From contig JAATFX010000070.1 in NCBI GenBank assembly GCA_015654925.1, forward strand, positions 37,114 through 101,113: a stretch of 64,000 nt of DNA, read 5' to 3'. The notes beneath the pieces were generated by a model. The model worked only from the letters and a program-made list of their open reading frames with translations, did not search any database and had not been told where the DNA came from. Origin of the DNA: Enterobacterales bacterium. GTDB lineage: Bacteria > Pseudomonadota > Gammaproteobacteria > Enterobacterales > Enterobacteriaceae. Positions 20,031 through 29,061 of the stretch are shown piece by piece. Position numbers and translations under genes: made by a program. Position 1 is the first letter of the stretch. Each line of letters starts with the position of its first letter.

Positions 20031-20837
20031 ATGTCGTTTCATTCACCTAAAGAAGTTGCAGCAATTGCCGTGCAAACCGGCGTGACCAAAAGCCGCGCCC
20101 CGCTGCCCTATTTACTGGTGCTAGGCTGCCTGGCCGGCGCGTATATCGCAATCGGGTTTATGCTTGATATCCATGTGACCGCCAGCCTGCCGGCCGATTG
20201 GGGATCGTTCGGCGTCTTTTTAGGCGCGTCGGTATTCCCGGTAGGCCTGGTGCTGACCCTAATTGCCGGCGGCGAACTGCTGACGGGTAATATGATGACG
20301 TTGCCCATCGCCTGGCTGGCGCGGCAGATCTCTTTTATGTCGCTGATACGCAATTGGTTTTGGATAACCGTCGCCAATTTTGCCGGCAGTATTATTATTG
20401 CCTGGTTTTTCGGCCACGTGCTTGGCCTGACCGAAGGCGCCTTCCTGGCCAAAACCGTCGCCACCGCCCAGGCAAAAATCTCCGCTGATTTCCTGCACGC
20501 TTTTATTTCCGGCATCGGCTGTAACTGGCTGGTCAGTCTGGCGGTATGGCTGGCCTATAGCGGCAAAGACGTGGCGAGCAAAATCCTGGGCATCTGGTTC
20601 CCCATCATGGCGTTTGTGGATTTAGGTTTCCAGCACGTGGTGGCCAATATGTTCGTGATCCCCGCGGCGATTTTTGCCGGCCAGGCGACGTGGGCGCAAT
20701 ATTGGGGCAATTTCCCGGGCGTATTTCTCGGCAACGCCGCCGGCGGCGCCATTTTTGTCGCCCTGGTTTATTATATCGCCTACCGCCCGATGGCGCAGGA
20801 AACCCGCCAGGCGCTGGCGGCGCAGACCAAGGCCTGA
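20031..20837 (+). CDS. Formate/nitrite transporter (FNT) family channel
   Basis: 268 residues with six hydrophobic segments of the pentameric FNT channel fold (FocA, NirC). Signatures are ASVFPVGLVLTLIAGGELLTGNMM (first half) and GIGCNWLVSLAVWLAY followed by FVDLGFQHVVANMF, containing the central histidine of the pore. FNT proteins pass formate, nitrite or other small monovalent anions. No pyruvate formate-lyase or nitrite reductase gene is adjacent, so the substrate is open. Not at this position in E. coli. Confidence 0.9.
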   Translation: MSFHSPKEVAAIAVQTGVTKSRAPLPYLLVLGCLAGAYIAIGFMLDIHVTASLPADWGSFGVFLGASVFPVGLVLTLIAGGELLTGNMMTLPIAWLARQISFMSLIRNWFWITVANFAGSIIIAWFFGHVLGLTEGAFLAKTVATAQAKISADFLHAFISGIGCNWLVSLAVWLAYSGKDVASKILGIWFPIMAFVDLGFQHVVANMFVIPAAIFAGQATWAQYWGNFPGVFLGNAAGGAIFVALVYYIAYRPMAQETRQALAAQTKA

Positions 20838-20916
20838 GTCCGGGCCACGCCGCGCAGGGCTGAACCAGCATGGGCAGCGGCGTCCGCTGCCGCTGCCCCG
20901 GTAATTAACCGCACGA

Positions 20917-22215
20917 TTATATTCCCGCGGGACGATCTCCCGGCAGCGTGCCGTCCACCTGCTCCAGCGCCAGCAATTCGTCCAGGGTCTGGCGGCGGCG
21001 AATCTGCCGCGGCCGGCCCTGTTCAAACAAGACTTCGGGCAGTAGCGGACGGGTGTTGTAATTGGACGACATGGAGGCGCCGTAAGCGCCCGTATCATGA
21101 AAGACCAGATAATCGCCAACCCGGGCGGCGGGCAGCGGACGCGGCGCTATCCCTCCGCCGGCCAATTGGGTAAAAACATCCCCCGATTCGCATAGCGGCC
21201 CGCCCACCACGGTATCCAGGGTGGCGGCGCCGCGATCCCCGTCGTCGCCGGCGGCAATCACCGAAATATGATGGTAGCTGCCGTACATCGCCGGACGCAT
21301 CAGATCGTTAAAACCGGCGTCCACCAGCACAAAATGGCGGCTGCCCATATCCTTGACCGCCTGTACCCGGGCCACCAGTACGCCGGATTCGGCCACCAGA
21401 AACCGCCCCGGTTCGATCTCCAGCGCCACCGGATGGCCCAGATGCCGGCTAATCGCTTGGCGCGCGGCGTCCCACAGGCCAAAATAGTGTTCGGTATTGA
21501 TGGGCTCTTCGCCAAACTGATACGGCACCGACAGGCCGCCGCCGGCGGAGATGGCATGCACATCCTGGCCGGAATCGATAACCTGCCGCACCATGGCCTG
21601 GCATACCTGCTGCAAATGGTCGTAATCCACCCCCGAGCCGATATGCATATGCAGGCCGGTAAGCTTCAATCCATAGCGCCGCAGCTCGGCCAGCGCCAAC
21701 GGCAAATCGGCATGCCAGATGCCGTGCTTGCTGTTTTCGCCGCCGGTATTGGTTTTTTGGCTATGGCCGTGGCCGAAACCGGGATTAATGCGCAGCCACA
21801 CCTCATGGCCGGGCGAGAGCTGCCCGAGCTGGGTCAGCATATCCACCGATCCGGCATTCACCGGAATGGACAGTTCCACCACTCGCCGCAGGGTCGGCAG
21901 GTCAAACACATCGGCGGTGAAAACAATATCGCCGGCAGAGCCGCCGGGCTGGTAGCCCGCCGCCAGCGCGCGCTCGATTTCGCCGAGGGACACGGAATCC
22001 ACTTTGACCCCCTGCTCGCGCATCAGGCGCAGGATATGGATATTGGAGCAGGCCTTTTGCGCAAAGCGGATCGCATCGAATTTACGCAACTGGCGGATGC
22101 GCTCGATAATCACTTCGGCCTCGTACACCCATACCGGCCCACCATATTGCCGCGCCAGTTGGCGCAGATTGTGGGCGTTTAATGCGCTCCGGGTGTCGTA
22201 CAGGCTGTGTGGCAT
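20917..22215 (-). CDS. lysA: Diaminopimelate decarboxylase LysA
   Basis: The last step of lysine synthesis: PLP-dependent decarboxylation of meso-diaminopimelate. 432 residues (420 in E. coli). The PLP lysine is in FDAIRFAQKACSNIHIL near residue 53; HMHIGSG, ISAGGGLSVPY and EIEPGRFLVAESGVL build the cofactor and substrate site; CESGDVF contributes across the dimer; and the C-terminal region holds DTGAYGASMSSNYN. It is divergent from lysR, as in E. coli, where LysR with DAP activates it. Confidence 0.97.
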   Translation of the reverse strand: MPHSLYDTRSALNAHNLRQLARQYGGPVWVYEAEVIIERIRQLRKFDAIRFAQKACSNIHILRLMREQGVKVDSVSLGEIERALAAGYQPGGSAGDIVFTADVFDLPTLRRVVELSIPVNAGSVDMLTQLGQLSPGHEVWLRINPGFGHGHSQKTNTGGENSKHGIWHADLPLALAELRRYGLKLTGLHMHIGSGVDYDHLQQVCQAMVRQVIDSGQDVHAISAGGGLSVPYQFGEEPINTEHYFGLWDAARQAISRHLGHPVALEIEPGRFLVAESGVLVARVQAVKDMGSRHFVLVDAGFNDLMRPAMYGSYHHISVIAAGDDGDRGAATLDTVVGGPLCESGDVFTQLAGGGIAPRPLPAARVGDYLVFHDTGAYGASMSSNYNTRPLLPEVLFEQGRPRQIRRRQTLDELLALEQVDGTLPGDRPAGI

Positions 22216-22350
22216 AGCTTCCTCGTCGATTTTAGCGGCAAATGGGGGTCGTTATTTGCCATTATTCAACAAACACAGCCATCAATAAAATATCTATTTT
22301 GCCGTCATCTATTCATCTATGATATGGCTTTGCGATAGCGGACTTTGCCC

Positions 22351-23298
22351 ATGGCGGCCATTTCATTACGACATATCGATATTTTTCAGGCGGTGATGAC
22401 CACGGGCAGCCTGACCGAGGCCGCGGCCCTGCTCAATACCTCGCAGCCCACGGTAAGCCGCGAGCTGGCGCGCTTCGAGCACCTGCTGCAGATCGTCTTA
22501 TTCGAGCGGATTAAAGGCCGGCTCAAGCCGACCGGCGAAGGGCTGCGGCTGTTTGAAGAGGTGCAGCGTTCTTTTTATGGCCTGGATCGCATTCTCAGCG
22601 CCGCCCATGCCATTCGCGAATTCCAGCAGGCGCAGCTATCGGTGGCCTGCCTGCCGGTATTTTCCCAATCCCTGCTGCCGCAGGTATGCCGGGAGTTTTT
22701 TCAGCGCTACCCGGCGGTAAGTTTGAGCATAGTGCCGCAGGAGTCGCCGCTGCTGGAGGAGTGGCTGTCCGCCCAGCGCCACGATATCGGCCTGACGGAA
22801 AATACGTTCACGCCGGCGGGCACCGAGCGAGAAACCCTGCTGACCCTCAACGAAGTCTGCGTATTGCCCGCGGGACATCCCCTGGCGCAGCGTCAAGAGC
22901 TTACGCCGGAGGATTTTCACCATCAGCGTTATATCAGCCTGTCCGCCACCGACGTCTACCGCCAGTTGCTGGATCGGCTGTTTAGCCGGGCGGGAGTGGA
23001 GCGCGACATGGCCGTGGAAACCCACAGCGCCGCATCGGTCTGCGCCATGGTGCGCGCCGGGGTGGGCATTGCCATCGTCAACCCGCTGACGGCGCTGGAT
23101 TATGCCGCCGCCGGCGGAGTGGTATTGAAAACCTTCAGCCAGCCGGTGCCGTTCACGGTAAGCCTGATTCGGCCGCTGCACCGTCCGGCCTCGGCGCTGG
23201 TCAGCCACTTTATCGATTATCTGCATGAGTTCGCCGCCGCCGTACCGACCAACCTGGCCCGGGCCATAACGCAGCCGCCTCGCCAGGACAGCGACTAG
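22351..23298 (+). CDS. lysR: LysR, activator of lysA
   Basis: 315 residues from ATG 22351 (MAAISLRHIDIFQAVMT), matching the E. coli start; a TTG two codons upstream is less likely. The N-terminal winged helix-turn-helix shows GSLTEAAALLNTSQPTVSRELARFE, and the effector domain keeps SIVPQESPLLEEWLSAQRHD and ETHSAASVCAMVRAGVG nearly unchanged. The 135-bp intergenic region shared with lysA presumably holds the LysR site. Its TAG stop shares a CTAG palindrome with the stop of the convergent MFS gene. Confidence 0.96.
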   Translation: MAAISLRHIDIFQAVMTTGSLTEAAALLNTSQPTVSRELARFEHLLQIVLFERIKGRLKPTGEGLRLFEEVQRSFYGLDRILSAAHAIREFQQAQLSVACLPVFSQSLLPQVCREFFQRYPAVSLSIVPQESPLLEEWLSAQRHDIGLTENTFTPAGTERETLLTLNEVCVLPAGHPLAQRQELTPEDFHHQRYISLSATDVYRQLLDRLFSRAGVERDMAVETHSAASVCAMVRAGVGIAIVNPLTALDYAAAGGVVLKTFSQPVPFTVSLIRPLHRPASALVSHFIDYLHEFAAAVPTNLARAITQPPRQDSD

Positions 23299-24452
23299 GC
23301 CGTCAGCGGCCGGCCGGGCGCGCGATAGAAAGTCAGCAGGCAAACCAGCAGTCCGGCCACCGCCATCAGCGCCGCCGTCAGCGGAATGGCGGTCAGGCCC
23401 AAACCGGCATTAATGACCCAGCCGCCGGCCCAGGCCCCCAGCGCATTGCCGATATTAAAAGCGGATATATTCAGCGTGGAGACCAGATTGGGCGCATCGT
23501 CACCGTGGGCGACCACATTGATTTGCAGCGCCGGAACGGTGCTGAACGTGGCCAGCGCCCAAAAAAACAACGTGATCTCCGCCGGCAGCAGCGCGCGGCT
23601 GGTCCAGTAAAACAGCACTGAGAATACCGCGATCAGGGCAAAGCTCAGCATCAAGCTGGCGCAAATGCGCCAGTCCGCCAGCCGCCCGCCGATAAGGTTA
23701 CCCAAGGTTAACCCGCCGCCGATTAAAAATAGCGTCCAGCTGACCCCGCGATCGCCAACGCCGGTCACCTGGAGCAGCAGCGGCGCAATATAACTGAACA
23801 ACGTAAACATCGCGGCGGCAAAACATACCGTCATCAGCAGCGACAACAATAAACTGCCGTTGCGCAGCGCGGCGAACTCCCGGGCCAAATCGGGAGGCGC
23901 GACGTCGCGCTGGGGCGGCAGGCTGGCCAGCAAGGCGACAAAACTTATGATGCCCAAGCCGGCAACGCACCAGAAGGTGGCGCGCCAGCCATAAATCTGC
24001 CCCAGCCAGGTGCCCAGGGGCACTCCCAGCACATTAGCCAGAGTCAAGCCGGTAAACATCAGCGCCACCGCCGACGCGCGCCGATGGGCCGGCACCAGGC
24101 CGGCGGCCACCACCGCGCCAATGCCGAAAAACGCGCCGTGGCTCAAGGCCGTAACCACCCGCGCCAGCATCAACAGACCATAATCATAAGCCCAGGCGCA
24201 CATGGCATTCCCGACGATAAAAATCACCATCAGCAGCGCCAGGCAGGTTTTGCGGGGCATCCTGGCGGTCAGCACCGCCATGATCGGGGCGCCCACCGCC
24301 ACCCCGATGGCGTAACCGCTGATTAACCACCCGGCGGCCGGCAGCGTTACCGCCAGGCTGGCGGCCACCTGCGGCAGTAATCCCATAATGACGAATTCCG
24401 TGGTGCCAATGGCGAATGCGCTCAGCGCCAGGGCCAGAAGAGCAACAGGCAT
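23295..24452 (-). CDS. MFS transporter, DHA1 family (YdhP/AraJ-like)
   Basis: 385 residues from ATG 24452 (GGGAG ribosome site 7 bases upstream); the frame extends further but that part is not family-like. Twelve hydrophobic segments. Helix 1 has AFAIGTTEFVIMGLLPQVA and later FTGLTLANVLGVPLGTWLGQ, close to E. coli YdhP and typical of proton-driven exporters of small molecules (drugs, arabinose, purines). The substrate cannot be read from sequence. It occupies the position next to lysR where E. coli has ygeA/araE. Confidence 0.88.
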   Translation of the reverse strand: MPVALLALALSAFAIGTTEFVIMGLLPQVAASLAVTLPAAGWLISGYAIGVAVGAPIMAVLTARMPRKTCLALLMVIFIVGNAMCAWAYDYGLLMLARVVTALSHGAFFGIGAVVAAGLVPAHRRASAVALMFTGLTLANVLGVPLGTWLGQIYGWRATFWCVAGLGIISFVALLASLPPQRDVAPPDLAREFAALRNGSLLLSLLMTVCFAAAMFTLFSYIAPLLLQVTGVGDRGVSWTLFLIGGGLTLGNLIGGRLADWRICASLMLSFALIAVFSVLFYWTSRALLPAEITLFFWALATFSTVPALQINVVAHGDDAPNLVSTLNISAFNIGNALGAWAGGWVINAGLGLTAIPLTAALMAVAGLLVCLLTFYRAPGRPLTA

Positions 24453-24661
24453 AACCAACTCCCATACGTAATCCCGCCCGCGGGCCGGTATTGTTTTATC
24501 TGGAAAAGAAAGCGTTTGGTAGGGAAAGCGGCTATCTATAGCTATGGCAAGCGTCCTATAGCAAGGAGCAGTCAAAGTCGCGATCGCACAGCGTGGAACG
24601 ATATTGTTATAGTCTTGTAAAAATAACACGCCGCGTTTATATCGCCAATCACGTTGCGTGC

Positions 24662-25489
24662 TTAATAAATCGAGACCCGGAGAAAATCCCCGCTGGCCCG
24701 GACATTCATGCCGAATCCACAGTCGCCGGCCACGGTATCCAGATGCACGCGATCCGCAGTAAAGTTCAGATTCACCTGGCAGGCGGAGCCTTGTTCCTGC
24801 TCGTCCTGCCGATAAACCGCCTGGCCCCCCGCCAGCGATTGCACTACCGAGAAATTGCCCATATTAGGGCCGTAGTACAACCCCATGCCCGGCATGTAAT
24901 AGCCGGCAAAGGTAATCCGCCAGTTATCGCCTTCAGGCATCACCGATACCGAACTCCACACCCCTTTGCCGGCATAACGCCAGTAATTACCCATCGGCGT
25001 GGCGGCCAGCGCGGGTTGCAGGCGGTCGAGCACCGGCTGGATCAGCGCCAGGTTGGCGCGGCTTTTACCGTCATCGGGCACCAGGGAGAGCCAGGCCCGG
25101 GCCTGCAGGGGTTCTCCCGAGCGGATCAGCGCCAGGGCGACGTTATTATAGGCGGTGGCCGTCGCTTCGCGCGGCAGGCGGCAAAATTCGCTCCAGGCCG
25201 CCTGGGCGGTGAACTCATCCACGGCGCGGGCCATATGGCCTTGCTGATAAGCGTTATTGCCCGCCTGCGCGTAAGTATCGATTTTGGCGCAATCGGTTTT
25301 GATTTGCTCATCTTCCGGCACCGTTTCGCTGATGACCGTACCTACGGGAGGAGAGCCTGCCGTATTCAGTACCGCACCCTCGATGGGATTGGCCTTGGCG
25401 GCGGCGATATCCGCCGCGAAGCCCGTGGCGCAGCATAGTACGGCAGTAGCCCCGCAGGCCGCGATCCACGTTTTCAGTTTCCAGTCCAT
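24662..25489 (-). CDS. Secreted protein with TPR-like helices, unknown function
   Basis: 275 residues from ATG 25489 (MDWKLKTWIAACGATAVLCC, cleavage likely after GFAA); an upstream ATG at 25522 would add 11 residues. After a short linker come two TPR-like helical hairpins (YAQAGNNAYQQGHMARAVDE and YNNVALALIRSGEPLQARAW), suggesting a peptide- or protein-binding domain. A C-terminal beta-rich half follows with three conserved-looking cysteine positions (GSACQVN, GDCGFG). I do not recognise the family. It stands alone: MFS upstream and P450 downstream are on other units. Confidence 0.6.
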   Translation of the reverse strand: MDWKLKTWIAACGATAVLCCATGFAADIAAAKANPIEGAVLNTAGSPPVGTVISETVPEDEQIKTDCAKIDTYAQAGNNAYQQGHMARAVDEFTAQAAWSEFCRLPREATATAYNNVALALIRSGEPLQARAWLSLVPDDGKSRANLALIQPVLDRLQPALAATPMGNYWRYAGKGVWSSVSVMPEGDNWRITFAGYYMPGMGLYYGPNMGNFSVVQSLAGGQAVYRQDEQEQGSACQVNLNFTADRVHLDTVAGDCGFGMNVRASGDFLRVSIY

Positions 25490-26087
25490 CCCGCGCCCAT
25501 ACCCTAAGTGATCGGTAACCATTAGCGATAATGAAGGGCCGCAGGCAATAAGTAAAGATGCCGCCGCCGGGTAAAATCATCACCGCCGATGATGAATGCG
25601 GAGCGGCCGGCGTTTGGCTGAAGACGGCGCCAGCCCGGGGTGCGGTCTGAGCCGGGCCCCATCGGCGGCAATAACGGCATACTCCATAGCGGCCCCCGGC
25701 GCAGCAAGGGCGCGAAATAATCGCCGGCGCGCGAAAAAAACGGGCAAAAAATGGCGGCAGCGCGGCATCGGCCATGCTCTGGGGCCGTGGCGGTCGATAA
25801 TAAGCGAGCCAGCCCGGAATGTTTTTTTTGGCAATTTGGCCACGCCATTAATTACTGTAGACTCAATAAGCAGCATTATTTTATTGCCCGCGTTTTTATT
25901 AGGCGTGGTAATTAATCATATTATTTAAACGTTATTATTTTATCATTTTTTCTTAAGTTAAATAAAATACCAACCGGCTATTTGATCCCATAACCGGGGT
26001 TAAAGCATAATATAAATTAATAATTTTTATTTATCCCTCAAATAACATCCGAGGACGGAAAAACTTTTTCTTTTGTGGAGTACCGAT
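25490..26087. other. 600-bp gap upstream of the P450 gene
   Basis: No credible gene. The left half is GC-rich with overlapping short frames lacking ribosome sites; the right part from about 25830 is strongly AT-rich (many ATTATT and TTATTTA runs). It probably contains the promoter for the P450 gene. The base composition contrast may mark a junction. Confidence 0.5.
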
Positions 26088-27674
26088 ATGCAAAGACGAC
26101 AATTTTTAAAAGGGGCCGCCGCACTGGGTTTGGCCGCAGGCTCCTCGGCGGTTGAGGTCGCGAATGCAGCGGGTAGCCAGGCGAATGGCGGCTATGTCCT
26201 GCCGGATCATATTGCCGCAGCGCTGGCGCGGTTTCGTGAAACGATCCCGGCCCGCTTCGATCGCGCCTATGTTGAAAATTCGGTTATTCCTTTTTTTCTC
26301 GCCAGTTTTTATGAGGGCGAAAGGCCGATGCTGCCGCTGATTGACGTTAATCTCAGTAAAGAAAATGCCCTGCCCCATGATTTATGGGGACTGATATATA
26401 AAGAGTGGCGTCCCACCCCGGAAGAGGGCAGTACCGTATTCCTGCAGGGCCTGGAGAATCGCGGCGCGGACAACCTGCGTAAACGCATTTATTTTTCCGC
26501 CGTGACTCCCGATCTCTACCAGCCCATGTACCAGGAAAAAGTGGTGGCTTTTTTCGATCGCTTAATGGATGACAAATTCGCCAACCGGCCCTTTATGCGC
26601 CACTATCTCGATTATTATTTCGATATTTACTGGGATTTACATCTGGGGGTGACGGGTGACGCTATTCCGCCGCAGGTGCGGGAAATCGGAGAAGCGTTTA
26701 ATACCGTCCTGGCCTATCGTAACCCGCTGGAACCTATCGTCTATGATAATTATATGACGGTACGTCGGCATCTGGATTTTCTTAAACAGTGGATTGACGA
26801 TCGGGTCGGGGATATTCAAAGCGGCCGTACGCCCCACCCCGAAAAAACCATGGCCTGGTACTGGCTGAAAAACGCCGGCGACGGCAAGCACTTCAGCCAA
26901 AAAGATATCGTATTTGAGTGCTTCCATAATTTTGTCGCCTTCAGCCAATGGGGCAACTCGATATTCGGCATTATGTCGCGCCTGTGCGAGCGGCAAGGGG
27001 ACCCGGAGGTCCGCGGTATTTTCCACAACATCATGAGCGGGGATTATGATAATGCGGGCGATGCCGCCTATACGCCGCTGGAATTACTGGTTATGGAACT
27101 GTTTCGCACCATTTCCCCCAACAGCGGCAGTATTTCGGCGGTGGCGGATTCCCAAACCTCCGCCTACGGCGAGTCGCCCCACCGGCGTTTCGGCCTGGCG
27201 TTCGAACGCCACAGTTTTATTATGACGCCCCATACCACCACCAGTTTCAGCCCGATACATTGGCAGGAACCGGAGCGCTTTGATCCCGATCGCTACCGGG
27301 ACGTCCCCACCAGCGCCCAGATCAACGAGGAAAAAGCGCGGGAAATAGGGCTGGCGCGCTGCCCGTTCCATATTACCGCCATGGACGTCAATGACGGGCG
27401 CAAGGTGAGTATCACCAATAGCGGATTCGGTACCGTATTCGGCGTGGTGGACGGCAAGCCGAAACCGGTGTGCGACTACGCGGGGTTTGCCCCCTTTGGC
27501 TTTAGCTACCGCCGCTGCCCGGGCGAACAGCTCACCATCCAGGTATTCGAAGATTTTCTGCGCAAGGTATGGCGCGATAAAATTACGTTTCACAAGCTTG
27601 ATCTGGCAAGCGTGGGGCGGGTGCCGGTCGGCCCCGTGGCGGTGGTCGATGACGATATCGGTTTTAGCCGCTGA
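26088..27674 (+). CDS. Cytochrome P450-like protein with a Tat signal peptide
   Basis: 528 residues from ATG 26088, preceded by GGAG. The N-terminus MQRRQFLKGAAALGLAAG is a twin-arginine signal (RRQFLK, hydrophobic stretch, A-x-A near residue 27). The rest has P450 hallmarks in order: ExxR of helix K (MELFRTISPN, E337/R340), EPERFDPDRY (395-402), and the heme loop FGFSYRRCPGEQ with thiolate ligand C477. The usual acid-threonine pair of helix I is missing; at the equivalent place stands HNFVAFSQWGNSIFG (280-294), which resembles the N/WGG type of CYP74 hydroperoxide-rearranging enzymes. That predicts use of peroxides rather than O2 plus a reductase. No ferredoxin or reductase gene is nearby. 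Substrate unknown. Confidence 0.8.
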   Translation: MQRRQFLKGAAALGLAAGSSAVEVANAAGSQANGGYVLPDHIAAALARFRETIPARFDRAYVENSVIPFFLASFYEGERPMLPLIDVNLSKENALPHDLWGLIYKEWRPTPEEGSTVFLQGLENRGADNLRKRIYFSAVTPDLYQPMYQEKVVAFFDRLMDDKFANRPFMRHYLDYYFDIYWDLHLGVTGDAIPPQVREIGEAFNTVLAYRNPLEPIVYDNYMTVRRHLDFLKQWIDDRVGDIQSGRTPHPEKTMAWYWLKNAGDGKHFSQKDIVFECFHNFVAFSQWGNSIFGIMSRLCERQGDPEVRGIFHNIMSGDYDNAGDAAYTPLELLVMELFRTISPNSGSISAVADSQTSAYGESPHRRFGLAFERHSFIMTPHTTTSFSPIHWQEPERFDPDRYRDVPTSAQINEEKAREIGLARCPFHITAMDVNDGRKVSITNSGFGTVFGVVDGKPKPVCDYAGFAPFGFSYRRCPGEQLTIQVFEDFLRKVWRDKITFHKLDLASVGRVPVGPVAVVDDDIGFSR

Positions 27675-27726
27675 GCGTAACCGCCCGGCGCGCGCTTCGC
27701 ACCGTTTGATGCGCCGGTAATCAAAC

Positions 27727-27763
27727 CCTGCCCGCCACCGGCGCGCTGCCGGCGGCGGGCAGG
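27727..27763. terminator. Bidirectional hairpin between convergent P450 and oxidoreductase genes
   Basis: CCTGCCCGCC / GGCGGGCAGG, a perfect 10-bp stem with a further inner CCGG pairing. It sits just before the oxidoreductase stop. No long T-run on either side, so efficiency is uncertain. Confidence 0.55.
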
Positions 27764-27768
27764 ACGCA

Positions 27769-28800
27769 TCAGGCGCCCAGCAAATGGGCATAGGCCCGGG
27801 TCACCAGCATAATTTTACCGATATGCGTGCTGCCCTCCATCAGGGCATGGGCGTCGGCGGCCTGCGCCAAAGGAAAAGCGCGCTCGATCAGCGGACGGAT
27901 TTTCCCCCCGGCCAGCAGCGGCCAAACGTGCTGCTCCAAATCCGCGGCAATGGCGGCCTTGTCCTCCACCGGCCTTGGGCGCAGGGTCGAACCGGTATGC
28001 GTCAAACGTTTCGCCAGCATGTTCATCAGATTCAGCTCCTTCGCCGGCCCGTTCTGCACGCCGATTTGCACGATCCGACCATCCACCGCCGCCGCCGCAT
28101 AGTTGCGCGCCACATATTCCCCGGCGATTAAATCGACGATCACATCCGCGCCGTGCCCGTCGGTCAGCCGCTTGGTCTCTTCCACAAAATCCTGCTCACG
28201 GTAATTGATCGCCGCATCGGCCCCCAATTTCAGCGCCGCCGCGCACTTTTCATCCGAACCCACGGTGGTCAAGACGGTGGCGCCGAAGGCTTTGGCCAGC
28301 ATAATGCTGGCCGTGCCGATGCCCGAGGTGCCGCCGTGTACCAGCACGATCTCGCCGGCCGTCAACTTGCCGCGCTGGAACACATTGGTCCAGACGGTAA
28401 AAAACGTCTCTGGCAGGGCCGCGGCTTCCAGCAGCGAGAGCCCCCGCGGCACCGGCAGCGCATTGGTTTCATGCACCACGCAGTACTCCGCATATCCTCC
28501 GCCGGCAATCAGGGCGCAAACGTTATCGCCGATGGCATAGCGGCCAACGCCTGCGCCCATGGCCACCACCTCCCCCGCGATTTCCAGGCCGGGCAAATCG
28601 GATGCGCCGGCGGGTGGCGGGTAAGAACCTTTACGCTGCAACACGTCGGGGCGGTTGACCCCCGCGGCAGCGACTTTAATCAGCAAATAACCGGCGGCCG
28701 GCGCAGGAACCGGCCGTTCAACCGCGACCAGTTCTTCTGGGCCGCCGGGCTGGCGGATGGCAATCGCCTGCATGGAGGCGGGAATGGTATTGGAAGTCAT
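27769..28800 (-). CDS. NAD(P)H quinone oxidoreductase, PIG3-type MDR family
   Basis: 343 residues from ATG 28800 (AGGA ribosome site). A zinc-independent medium-chain dehydrogenase/reductase: AAAGVNRPDVLQRKGSYPPP and DLPGLEIAGEVVAMG in the catalytic domain, and the nucleotide-binding loop VHGGTSGIGTASIMLAKAFG in place of the usual AxxGxxG. ITVGSDEKCAAALKLGADA-type spacing follows. Enzymes of this group reduce quinones with NADPH as single units. It is convergent with the P450; no redox coupling is implied. Confidence 0.9.
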   Translation of the reverse strand: MTSNTIPASMQAIAIRQPGGPEELVAVERPVPAPAAGYLLIKVAAAGVNRPDVLQRKGSYPPPAGASDLPGLEIAGEVVAMGAGVGRYAIGDNVCALIAGGGYAEYCVVHETNALPVPRGLSLLEAAALPETFFTVWTNVFQRGKLTAGEIVLVHGGTSGIGTASIMLAKAFGATVLTTVGSDEKCAAALKLGADAAINYREQDFVEETKRLTDGHGADVIVDLIAGEYVARNYAAAAVDGRIVQIGVQNGPAKELNLMNMLAKRLTHTGSTLRPRPVEDKAAIAADLEQHVWPLLAGGKIRPLIERAFPLAQAADAHALMEGSTHIGKIMLVTRAYAHLLGA

Positions 28801-29061
28801 GGAATCGTCCTGTGCAATCAAAAAAACGTGGACAGCGCCTGTCCACCCCTGGGCAATAGCCTAAAGCCTAGCCCACTTCTTCCCCCAGGACAGCATTCGC
28901 CTGCCTGGGCGGGGCGTGGGAACGTCCCGTTGGATGGTCAGTAATATATTGCCACCCGTAATAATTATCGGTACAAATAAAGCCGCTATGGCAAAAAAGC
29001 GGCCGGTGCCGGTCGCCGCACGATATTCAATATTATAAAAGACAATAAGGACACCTTTTCC

